From an uncultured Bacteroidales bacterium (GTDB taxonomy: Bacteria; Bacteroidota; Bacteroidia; Bacteroidales; UBA4417): DNA of 64,000 bases. Both the position numbers and the translations under genes were made by a program. Numbering within the stretch: position 1 is the first letter of the stretch; the number at the start of each line of letters is the position of its first letter. Location of the stretch: positions 1 through 64,000 of the forward strand of contig CAIRMR010000071.1 of assembly GCA_903879715.1 (NCBI GenBank), in the 5' to 3' direction. A model generated the notes under the pieces. It ran no database searches. It was not told the DNA's origin and saw only the letters and a program-made list of their open reading frames with translations. Shown here in pieces: positions 26,733-34,926 of the stretch.

Positions 26733-27688
26733 TCTGGTTGTACACGACATTTCACAAGGTTCGTTCAAAGTATTGGTGACAGTTATTTCATTTGTGAATG
26801 GATTTGGGGAAATCTGAATCGTATGCGCATAAATAGCAGGTTCATTTATTCCAACCGGATCACCTGAAGGGATGCGTTTGTAGTATATTTCATAGTTCCT
26901 CGCGCATATACTGCCATACCAATTACACAACTGAACCGGAAATTGCGACAAGGATACACGGATATAACTTAACTGGTAAGCTGTATTTCTGTTCCCCAGC
27001 TCAGTCCTCCGTCTGTAGAGCTTTTGCAGTAGATTTCAACTTTTGGTGGATCGCGGGTGTCGGTCCATGCAATATGAACAGTTGAACCGGATAATGCGAC
27101 ACTTGGAAACATTGAATTGCCTGGGTCATTTGTACGCCTGGAATCTGCGCTCCAGGTTGTACCTCCATCGGTTGATCGTTTGTAATAGGTGTGGAAGTTT
27201 CCATCGCGATCATCATGCCATACCAAATGAACAACGGAGCCGTATGCAGCAATGCATGGATACCTTGAAACATGCGTGTTATTCGTCATTCGTATTACTT
27301 CTCCCCATCTTATGCCTCCATGGGTTGAGCGTTTGTATTACATTTCGTAATGTCCATCGCGCAGTTCCTGCCATACAGTATGCACAACCGAACCTGAAAT
27401 TGTTATACATGGGTCGTATGAATATTCGGAATTTGTCAGCCGTGTATCTTCGCCCCAAGATAGTCCGGCATCTGTTGATTGTTTGAAGTGTATTTCATGG
27501 TTTCCGCCACGCTGGTCATTCCAAACAGCAAGCGCCGTATCGCCGCTAGCGGCTACGCACCATGCATTATTCAGCGAAGTATTGGAGGGTGAAGGGTTGT
27601 TGGTTAGTCGCACATCCGGCTACCATTGGGCTTGTGAAATAAGTACTCCCAACAAAAAGATCGAAGGAAATCGTAGATGTTTTTTCAT
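26733..27688 (-). pseudogene. decayed Asp-box (BNR) secreted protein, T9SS family
   Basis: The gene began at 27688 with a signal peptide (KKHLRFPSIFLLGVLISQAQ) like its neighbours. Trp22 is followed by TAG at 27620-27622, where the paralogues have Gln (QAQWQPD). A second in-frame stop (TAA, 27338-27340) replaces a Tyr of the EIYYKRS motif. A third lies at 26969-26971, after which a frameshift moves the rest (NYEIYYKRIPSGDPVG) to another frame. Four Asp boxes remain (STDAGLSWG, STHGGIRWG, STDGGTTWS, STDGGLSWG). The start of the sorting tail (ISPNPFTNEITVTN) is present but cut off near 26760. The gene is clearly dead. Confidence 0.9.
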
Positions 27689-27738
27689 ATGGCTTTGGGT
27701 TTAATTTGTTTATTTCAATATTCAATGGTTTTATAGCT

Positions 27739-28016
27739 TTATGAATTTTTGTGCGTCTGTCCTTTTTTTACTTTAAAAATATATATCCCGGCAGGGAAAT
27801 CAGAAGTTGGAATACAAAGCTCAGGAGTTGGATTTAAAATTTTAAAATGATATATTTGTTTTCCACAGATATCGGTGATGCTAAGTTCAGTTATATTCTC
27901 CAAACTCCTGACTTTAATTCCGGTACTTGCCGGATTCGGGAAAACAATAAACTGCAAACCCGATGAAGACAACTCTTTTAGTCCAACCTCACTGTTTGCC
28001 AGTTTGCGTTTGTAGT
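27739..28016 (-). pseudogene. orphan T9SS sorting tail of a BNR paralogue
   Basis: About 90 residues that match only the C-terminus of the two intact BNR proteins: YKRKLANSEVGLKELSSSG, FIVFPNPASTGIKVRSLENI, then GIYIFKVKKGQ. The homology begins exactly at the stop codon of the Ycf48-like gene at 28017. The propeller part of this copy has been lost or replaced. A Met (MSSSGLQF-type frame at 27972) permits translation but there is no signal peptide, so export is not expected. The very end is altered (THKNS instead of a KFVKR-type end). Confidence 0.85.
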
Positions 28017-29261
28017 TTAAGGAAGAAGTGTCATTTTCTTCGTTGCTATATACTCGCCTGCCTGCAACCGGTAAAAATATGTCCCGGATTGCCTGTTGTT
28101 ATGAAAAATCACCTCATAATCGCCAGCCTGCTGTTTTTCGTTCACAAGTTGAGCCACTTGTTGCCCTAATGTGTTGTAAACCGTCAGTTTTACAACCGAA
28201 GAGCGGGGGAGTTGGTACCGGATGATCGTGGAAGGATTGAATGGGTTAGGATAATTCTGATCCAATGAAAATACCGGGCCGGTAACTGCCTCTGAAACGG
28301 ACGTGGTACCAGGCTTTTTATATTGATACAATGTTCCTCCCGATCCGGTTATCCATCCGTGATCAGCATCCGGAAACGACACGCTGTATAAAAACGCATC
28401 GCCTATGTCTGTGTGAATTGTCCACGTCACGCCACCATCACCGGAGCGAAAAATAGCCCCAAATGAACCAACGGCCCATCCGTCACTTTCAGTAAACAAA
28501 ACACCGTTGCTGCCGTCGCTTGTTGATTCAGGAATCCAGGTGTTTCCTCCGTCACCGGTCCTGAGCACCGCACCGGAAATTGCTGCCCAGCCTTGATTGG
28601 CATCCCTGAAGAAAAGATCACTGATTCCGTATGTATCCCGGCCGAAAGCTGTTGGAGTAACTACTACCGACCAGCTCGCGCCGCCATCGTTGGTTCTCAG
28701 CACCGATGCAAAATCGCCACCTGCCCAACCATCACTGGTAGTCGCAAAAAAGACAGTTTTCAGATTTATTGTTGTGCCGCTTGTTTGTTTGGCCCATGAA
28801 ACTCCACCATCGGTTGTGCGGTAGATCGTTCCATTATCGCCTACGACCCACCCGTTATTGACATCCTTAAAAAAAACATCACTCAATAAATTATAGGGGA
28901 AGGTAGGTGACGGACCCGGTGTCTGTGTTTTCCACGTTGTTCCCCCGTCTGTAGTATGCTTGATAATGATAGATCCATCAGCCACCCATGCATTGTTCTT
29001 ATCCACAGCCGAGATACCCATTATATCGCCGTAAAAACCCGTCGACTGCGTCACAAACGACAACCCGCCATCAGTTGTTTTCAAAATATTATTTTTTGTA
29101 GATCCACCGGCTCCACCAGCTACCCATCCATAGGTTGAATCAATAAAGCAAGAACACCATAGGTTCATGGTCGTGTTCGTGTTTATCTTCTCCCAGGTTT
29201 GGGCATGTAAAAAGTGAGTTCCTAATAAAATGATTGTAGCAATGAGTAGATGTTTTATCAT
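28017..29261 (-). CDS. Ycf48/BNR-like secreted propeller protein with T9SS tail
   Basis: A 414-residue protein with a signal peptide ending at about FLHAQ. Six Asp-box blades of the pattern TxDGGxxW (TTDGGLSFV, TTDGGTTWK, TTDGGVSWA, TNDGGASWS, TGDGGNTWI, SGDGGVTWT), with WVAGG/WVVGD blade ends, give a Ycf48/HCF136-like beta-propeller. The last 90 residues are a type A T9SS sorting domain (NYPNPFNPSTIIRYQLPRSS, TYFYRLQAGEYIATKKMTLL) of a different subtype from the BNR neighbours. It is predicted to be exported and anchored at the cell surface. It interrupts the BNR tandem array. Confidence 0.88.
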   Translation of the reverse strand: MIKHLLIATIILLGTHFLHAQTWEKINTNTTMNLWCSCFIDSTYGWVAGGAGGSTKNNILKTTDGGLSFVTQSTGFYGDIMGISAVDKNNAWVADGSIIIKHTTDGGTTWKTQTPGPSPTFPYNLLSDVFFKDVNNGWVVGDNGTIYRTTDGGVSWAKQTSGTTINLKTVFFATTSDGWAGGDFASVLRTNDGGASWSVVVTPTAFGRDTYGISDLFFRDANQGWAAISGAVLRTGDGGNTWIPESTSDGSNGVLFTESDGWAVGSFGAIFRSGDGGVTWTIHTDIGDAFLYSVSFPDADHGWITGSGGTLYQYKKPGTTSVSEAVTGPVFSLDQNYPNPFNPSTIIRYQLPRSSVVKLTVYNTLGQQVAQLVNEKQQAGDYEVIFHNNRQSGTYFYRLQAGEYIATKKMTLLP

Positions 29262-29303
29262 TCTGTTTGAATTTTAACTTGTTTATTTGAATGCTCAATG
29301 GCT

Positions 29304-30725
29304 TTATCGTTTTACGAATTTCTGAACGCTTATACTGTTTCCTTTTTTTGCTTTTATAAAATATATTCCTACGGGGAACCCTGTGGTTGGAATACTGATT
29401 TCCTGTCTAGGATTCGCAATTTTTGACTGATAAATTTCTTTTCCATGGATATCGGTAATGCCAAGTTCGTTTATATTTTCCAAACTGCGGACTTTAATTT
29501 CATTTCTTGCAGGATTAGGGAAAACACTAAACTGAAAACCAGAAGAATTCAATTCTTTAAGCCCAACTTCACCATTTGTCGGGTTGCGTTTGTAGTATAT
29601 CTCATTGTTCCCATCACGGTTTTCCTGCCATATTACATGTACTCCCGACTTGGATGCCGTGATAAAGGGATAAAAAGAAACTGATGCATTGTTTGTTAAG
29701 CGGGTTACTGTTTCCCAGCTTTGTCCCCCATCCTGCGATCGGTTGTAGTATATTTCAAAGTTTCCTTCATGGTTATCAGTCCAAACGACATGCACACCTG
29801 AACCCGACACGGAGACGGAAGGATTATATATAGTAACACCAAAATTCGTTAGTTGTGAATCGGGGTTCCATGTTATGCCTCCATCTGCTGAATATTTGTG
29901 GAATATTTCATAGCTTGTTCCTGTGTTATTGCGATTGTCTCTGAATGCAACATGCACATCTGATCCTGAAACAGACAGAGAAGGAGAATCTGAATATGCG
30001 ACATCATTAATTGTTAATGGTATATCTTCTCCCCAGGTCAAACCTCCGTCAGATGAGCGTTTATAATAAACTCCGGGATGTAACCCACGTCCATCTGTCC
30101 ACACCACATGCACAATAGGACCCGATGCAGATACCGAAAGATTCCATGTACCACCCAGAAGCGTTTCGGTTCCCCAGTTCATTCCTCCGTCAGTTGAGCG
30201 GATATAATATCCTCCCGGGCTACTTCCACGGTTATCGTTCCATGTTATAATCACAAGTAAACCTGAAACTGACACACAAGGATTCTGAGAAATTGCCGGG
30301 TCGTTTGTAAGCCTCGTATCTGTTCCCCAAGTTGTTCCGGCGTCCGATGAGCGGTTGTAATATATTTCCTTGTTCCCGCTGCCGTCACGATCATCATCCC
30401 AAACTATAATCACAATTGAGCCGGATATTGATATGGAAGGATTTGATGAAAAATAGACATTATTTGAAATCCGTGTGTCCGCTCCCCAACTTAATCCTCC
30501 ATCCGTTGAACGTTTGTAGAATATTTCATAGTTTCCACCGGTTCGATTGTCGCTCCATACCACATGCACTGTATCCCCGCTGGATGCAATACACCGTGCA
30601 TTTGAATAGGCTGTTGTGGCTGACAGGCCAGGGTCATTGGTCAATCGTATATCAGGCTGCCATTGGGCATGTGAAATAAGAGCTGGCAGTAATAAGATTG
30701 AAGTAAACAGTAGATTTTTCTTCAT
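29304..30725 (-). CDS. secreted Asp-box (sialidase-like) protein with T9SS tail, copy A
   Basis: A 473-residue protein with a signal peptide ending at about ISHAQ. Six Asp boxes (STDGGLSWG, SSDAGTTWG, STDGGMNWG, SSDGGLTWG, SADGGITWN, SQDGGQSWE) alternate with VSGSxVHVVWxDNR strands, giving a six-bladed sialidase-like propeller. No arginine triad typical of a catalytic sialidase can be asserted. Binding or adhesion may be its role. The T9SS domain runs from about 395 (FSVFPNPARNEIKVRSLENI to SVQKFVKR). It is a paralogue of the 30767-32176 gene. Confidence 0.88.
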   Translation of the reverse strand: MKKNLLFTSILLLPALISHAQWQPDIRLTNDPGLSATTAYSNARCIASSGDTVHVVWSDNRTGGNYEIFYKRSTDGGLSWGADTRISNNVYFSSNPSISISGSIVIIVWDDDRDGSGNKEIYYNRSSDAGTTWGTDTRLTNDPAISQNPCVSVSGLLVIITWNDNRGSSPGGYYIRSTDGGMNWGTETLLGGTWNLSVSASGPIVHVVWTDGRGLHPGVYYKRSSDGGLTWGEDIPLTINDVAYSDSPSLSVSGSDVHVAFRDNRNNTGTSYEIFHKYSADGGITWNPDSQLTNFGVTIYNPSVSVSGSGVHVVWTDNHEGNFEIYYNRSQDGGQSWETVTRLTNNASVSFYPFITASKSGVHVIWQENRDGNNEIYYKRNPTNGEVGLKELNSSGFQFSVFPNPARNEIKVRSLENINELGITDIHGKEIYQSKIANPRQEISIPTTGFPVGIYFIKAKKGNSISVQKFVKR

Positions 30726-30766
30726 ATCGTTCAGGCTTTGAATTGGTAATTTTGATACTCTATGGT

Positions 30767-32176
30767 TTATAACTTAATGAATTTCTGCCCGCTTATCCTA
30801 TTCCCATTTTTCAGTTGGATAAAGTATATCCCGGCAGGTAAATCAGAAACAGGAATACGAATATCCAACGTTGAATTTAAACCAACAGAATGAAAAATTT
30901 CCTTTCCATAGTTATCAGTAATGGTAAGCTCGCTGATGTTTTCTATACTCCGTATCTTAATTTCATTGCTTGCCGGATTTGGGAAAATGGTAAACTGCAT
31001 ACCAGAAGAAGACAACTCTTTTAGCCCAACTTCACTGTTTGTAGGGTTGCATTTGTAGTAAATATCAGAGCCATCCCGGGTGTCAGTCCAAACAACATGC
31101 AATGCCCGGGCGGAGGCTGAGATATATGGATGCATTGATAGCGCAGCGTTATTGGTTAGTCTCGTATCGGCTCCCCAACCTAGTCCTCCGTCTTTTGAAC
31201 CTTTGTAGTATATTTCGTAATTCCCTTCACGGTTGTCATCCCAAACCACATGCACATCTGAACCAGATGCCGCAATAGATGAAAATAAGGAGGAAGAAGT
31301 GTAATTTGTAGTCAGCCTGGTATCGGTTTCCCAGGTTAAGCCACTGTCAGCAGAATGTTTATAGTATATCTCATATTTTAAGCTGTTGCGTGAGTCGAGC
31401 CATGCAACATGAACTGATGATCCCGAAACGGAGAGAGAAGGTGAATTTGTAATAACATTGTCAATAGAAAGCAGTTTACCGGCTTCCCAGGTTAATCCGC
31501 CGTCTGCTGAGCGTTTATAGCTTGTTTTGCCCAGGGCATTCCATACCACATGTACCACTGAACCGGATACGGATACAGATGGGCTGCCTCCAGGTTCTAT
31601 CAGCTTTATATCAGAGCCCCAGCTTATTCCTCCATCTGTTGAGCGTTTGTAGTAACTCTTGGTAGTGACCTCACGGTAGTCGTCCCACACCACAACCACA
31701 AGATTACCGGAAACCGACACTGAAGGACTGTCTGATTGTGCAGGATCATTTGTAAGCCTTGTATCTGTGCCCCAGTTTGTGCCTCCATCTGTTGAACGGC
31801 TGTAATATATCTCATAGTTATTGTTAGAGATAGCATCGCGTTTATCGGACCAGACAATCATCACAACTGAACCGGATACGGATATGGAAGGTGCTGTTGA
31901 AGTGAAAACGTTATTCGAAATCCGTTTATCCGGGCTCCAACTCAAGCCGCCATCAACCGAGCGTTTATAATATATTTCATTGCTGGCGCCATCACGGTTA
32001 TCCTTCCATACCACATGCACTGTATCTCCGTTTGAAACGATACAATGTGCATTTGGCAAGCCATCCATTTGAGAACTGCCCGGGTCATTGGTCAGAGGAA
32101 TATCCGGTTGCCATTGGGCTTGCGAAATAAAAGCTGCAAGCAAAAGCATTGAAGTAAATAGAAGATGTTTTTTCAT
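30767..32176 (-). CDS. secreted Asp-box (sialidase-like) protein with T9SS tail, copy B
   Basis: A 469-residue paralogue of copy A with the same plan: signal peptide ending at about ISQAQ, then WQPDIPLTNDPG. Six Asp boxes follow (SVDGGLSWS, STDGGTNWG, STDGGISWG, SADGGLTWE, SADSGLTWE, SKDGGLGWG). The linker SEVGLKELSSSG is almost identical to copy A, and the sorting domain ends SGQKFIKL. The spacers after copies A and B also resemble each other, so gene and spacer were duplicated as one unit. Confidence 0.88.
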   Translation of the reverse strand: MKKHLLFTSMLLLAAFISQAQWQPDIPLTNDPGSSQMDGLPNAHCIVSNGDTVHVVWKDNRDGASNEIYYKRSVDGGLSWSPDKRISNNVFTSTAPSISVSGSVVMIVWSDKRDAISNNNYEIYYSRSTDGGTNWGTDTRLTNDPAQSDSPSVSVSGNLVVVVWDDYREVTTKSYYKRSTDGGISWGSDIKLIEPGGSPSVSVSGSVVHVVWNALGKTSYKRSADGGLTWEAGKLLSIDNVITNSPSLSVSGSSVHVAWLDSRNSLKYEIYYKHSADSGLTWETDTRLTTNYTSSSLFSSIAASGSDVHVVWDDNREGNYEIYYKGSKDGGLGWGADTRLTNNAALSMHPYISASARALHVVWTDTRDGSDIYYKCNPTNSEVGLKELSSSGMQFTIFPNPASNEIKIRSIENISELTITDNYGKEIFHSVGLNSTLDIRIPVSDLPAGIYFIQLKNGNRISGQKFIKL

Positions 32177-32397
32177 ACTTTATAAGTTTAACATTTGATT
32201 CGGAGGGCCTGCCCAAACGAGTATAATTTTTAAAAATCTGGCAGTTTTTGTTGAGTCTTCCCAGTAGTATAGTTATAAAAAGGCAATATTTTACTCAAGC
32301 GCGTTAAAAGGATTTCTATCACCCTTCAACAATAATAATCCAGCTATTTCTTATCCTAATATTGTTGTGATTGAAATTGTGTGTTGTTTCAATTTTA

Positions 32398-32707
32398 CTA
32401 AACAATGATTTTCTTAGAGAAACACTATTCTCCGTCAAAGAGCTTTACAATATAAACTCCCGGTGACAGATTTTTAATATTCATTTTCTTTTCGGAAGTG
32501 AAGGAAGCGGGCTCATTGAATATACTTTTCCCGGAGAGAGTATATATTTCGACCAAACCTTTCGTAACTACTCCCGGTTTTAACATTATCTTTTGAGATA
32601 TAATCAGCCGAATTAAAAGAATTGTTCGGTTCCTGTTTCGCAGACTGAGCATTACTAATCAAGCCGGCAAACAATAAGAAGAATAGAATTGTAAGTTTTT
32701 TCATCAT
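32398..32707 (-). pseudogene. frameshifted small T9SS-secreted protein
   Basis: The minus strand starts with a good signal peptide (KKLTILFFLLFAGLISNAQS), then goes out of frame about 45 residues later. The downstream frame carries a sorting-domain pattern, VEIYTLSGKSIFN and NIKNLSPGVYIVKLFDGE. That is followed by a TAG and a final FSKKIIV. Both a frameshift and a late stop separate pieces that belong together. The spacing suggests an original protein of about 100 residues, mostly signal peptide and sorting tail. Confidence 0.7.
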
Positions 32708-33023
32708 AGGTTTTTAAATATTGTTAATACTGCTACTTGAAGCCCTTGCTTTGTCAACTCCGGATTATTGCGGAATGCTAAAAAATAATAATGCCATTAT
32801 ACAAAAATACAAATAAAGATAATTGTATATATGATTTAACCGAAATTTGGTTTCAGATCTGGATTAGCTAATGACATAAATGCAACTTGAAATTGAAAAA
32901 AGCATAATGGCCGAGGTGGTTTACATTGAAGCAATGGCAAATTATGGCATCATCAGCACAAAGTAACACATAACCTATCTAACCTTTTTATGTATTTAAG
33001 AGCAACTGTCTGCCGAGTTCATT
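32708..33023. other. intergenic, nothing recognised
   Basis: An AT-rich stretch between the broken T9SS gene and the LytTR remnant. I see no further gene, hairpin terminator or promoter with confidence. Confidence 0.5.
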
Positions 33024-33176
33024 ATGCTAAAACATAAATCCTGTCTGCCAGCAATTTCAGCCATTCAAACAATTGATGGCAATGAAGTTATTACTGGTTC
33101 GATGCGTCTTCCGTTAAGCAAAAATTACCGTAATGAAGTGATGAGCCGGATTGATTCCATGTTTATAAAGCGGTAA
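33024..33176 (+). pseudogene. C-terminal remnant of a LytTR DNA-binding domain
   Basis: Fifty codons that read HKSCLPAISAIQTIDGNEVI and MRLPLSKNYRNEVMSRIDS, the last two strands and final helix of a LytTR domain (compare the HKSxLV..I..I.GNxI..g...lPiSksYr pattern of the family). The receiver and the first half of the DNA-binding domain are missing. A short RVH triplet just upstream, in another frame, may be more of it. It is presumably non-functional. Confidence 0.65.
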
Positions 33177-33243
33177 TCTAAAGTACTGACTCCATTCATT
33201 CAGCGAATCGATAAATGAGTAACGTCTTAGTTCAAAACAGCTT

Positions 33244-34536
33244 TTAATCGAATACTACCTTAACATTTTCCTTCTTATACTTAACTTTTAGCCAATCGGC
33301 AATCCGCTGTTTGTCATTTTTGGAAACAGGTTTGCTGAACGAGAGCACAGCAAGCAAAATAACGCTATCCGATGTGGATGGCCGGGAATATGTTTCGCTG
33401 ATTGCAGCGTTTTTCAATGCAGGATATAAAACCTGTAATTCGTTTACCGACTGCCCATTAAAGTCCTTTGCCTGCCTGATGCTATCCAGTTCTTCAGTTG
33501 CTTTTTTCAATTCAACGCTGGTGCTGCTTAGTACTGATTTCAGGTTCTGGCTCAATTGGTTTTCTCCCTTAAGCCATGCGAAACCCTGTATAATGCTCAA
33601 CTGAGCTTTGCCAAAACCGGATTCAGCTAGCTTTTTTTGCAGGGAATTAATTTCAGTATCTGAAATTCCATCTCCAACATAGGTTAAAACTATAGTTCTC
33701 TTAGCCGGATCAATCACTTTTTTAAGGAGAAAATCATTTTCAAACCGGCCTTCTTTTTCAATGAACTCAGTCACACTTTTTTCAAACCTGTTTTCCTGTA
33801 CCATAATATAACCCAGGTAAATACTGGGGACAAGAGTTAAAATAATTATGGCGGTTATACTATGCCTGGCCCGGGCTTCGGATTTTTTGTCGAGGAAGTT
33901 TACAAAAGGAAATTTCAGGAAACGTACGGTTAGAAATGTTGCCAACGCAATAAAAACGGTATTAATAGTAAACAGGTAGAAAGCACCGAAAAAGAAATTC
34001 CACTGTAAGGTTGCTATGCCATAACCTGCTGTGCACAGCGGAGGCATCAAAGCCGTGGCAATGGCAACACCGGGTATTACATTTCCTTTCATTTTACTTG
34101 ATACAGCCAGTACTCCGGCCAGCCCGCCAAAAAATGCTATCAGCACATCATAAATATTTGGTGCTGTGCGCGCCAGAAGTTCGGAATGTGCATCACTGAT
34201 CGGTGTTACCAGAAAATATAAGGTTGAAGTTGTGAGACCAACCCCGATAGCAAATGAAAAATTGGAAACCGACCGGCGAAGCAAAGCCAGATCGTTTATT
34301 CCGATCCCTAATCCCATTCCCATAATCGGGCCCATCAAGGGCGAAATAAGCATAGCGCCGATGATCACAGCTGTTGAATTTACATTCAGCCCCAGCGAAG
34401 CAATAAATATGGCAAAGATTAAAATCCAAAGGTTAGTTCCCCGGAATATAATTCCATTGCTGATAGTCTCAATTACAGAGGATGCTTCTTCCTTTTCATT
34501 TTTAAGCCTGAAATGGTCGATGAGATTGTTTGTCAT
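33244..34536 (-). CDS. DUF389-family membrane protein
   Basis: A 430-residue protein. Residues 35-225 hold six to seven hydrophobic helices with the DUF389 signature (STAVIIGAMLISPLMGPIMG, GIATALMPPLCTAGYGIA, FGGLAGVLAVSS). A hydrophilic C-terminal half follows (VIDPAKRTIVLTYVGDGISD) that may fold in the cytoplasm or periplasm. The function of the family is unknown. It is a stand-alone gene. Confidence 0.9.
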   Translation of the reverse strand: MTNNLIDHFRLKNEKEEASSVIETISNGIIFRGTNLWILIFAIFIASLGLNVNSTAVIIGAMLISPLMGPIMGMGLGIGINDLALLRRSVSNFSFAIGVGLTTSTLYFLVTPISDAHSELLARTAPNIYDVLIAFFGGLAGVLAVSSKMKGNVIPGVAIATALMPPLCTAGYGIATLQWNFFFGAFYLFTINTVFIALATFLTVRFLKFPFVNFLDKKSEARARHSITAIIILTLVPSIYLGYIMVQENRFEKSVTEFIEKEGRFENDFLLKKVIDPAKRTIVLTYVGDGISDTEINSLQKKLAESGFGKAQLSIIQGFAWLKGENQLSQNLKSVLSSTSVELKKATEELDSIRQAKDFNGQSVNELQVLYPALKNAAISETYSRPSTSDSVILLAVLSFSKPVSKNDKQRIADWLKVKYKKENVKVVFD

Positions 34537-34926
34537 AATGAATTAATTAGTAGTACTGATTGCAAAGATAGGCTGAAGTGATAGCGTAATGATTCGTAAA
34601 TGTAACGTATTATAACAAAGCCAATATAGTTTTATGCTGAAAACGGTATAAATTTCCACTTGAATCAAGACCCAAATTCCGAGCTCCAAATTCCAAATTC
34701 CAAGTGGGAATAGAGATGTCTTGGATCTTGAGATTTTAACTTGGATCTTGCCTGCCTGACTGCATCAGCAGGCTGGGTTCTTTTTTAAATACCCTACTCT
34801 AAATGTTATTACCTGGTTTTTATGCCAGCCATGCAAAAGTATCAGAATTAGAAATTGTATTTCAACTCTTTACTTTTCAGGCAGTTATAATGGCAGTTAA
34901 AATTAAAAATAATCCGTCCAACACCA
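34537..34926. repeat. intergenic repeats (AAATTCCAA and CTTGGATCTTG arms)
   Basis: From about 34664 the plus strand has C-rich tandem words (CCAAATTCCAAATTCCAAG), and about 15 bases later G-rich partners (CTTGGATCTTGAGATTTTAA). Together they form a loose inverted repeat. GCCTGC (34750-34755) and GCAGGC (34768-34773) form another short hairpin. The same words occur at 54400-54440. No gene. Confidence 0.55.

Noticed and set aside
29304-32176. Active sialidases
   Set aside because: Asp boxes alone give a propeller, not sialidase activity. I could not identify the Arg triad, Tyr/Glu pair and catalytic Asp.
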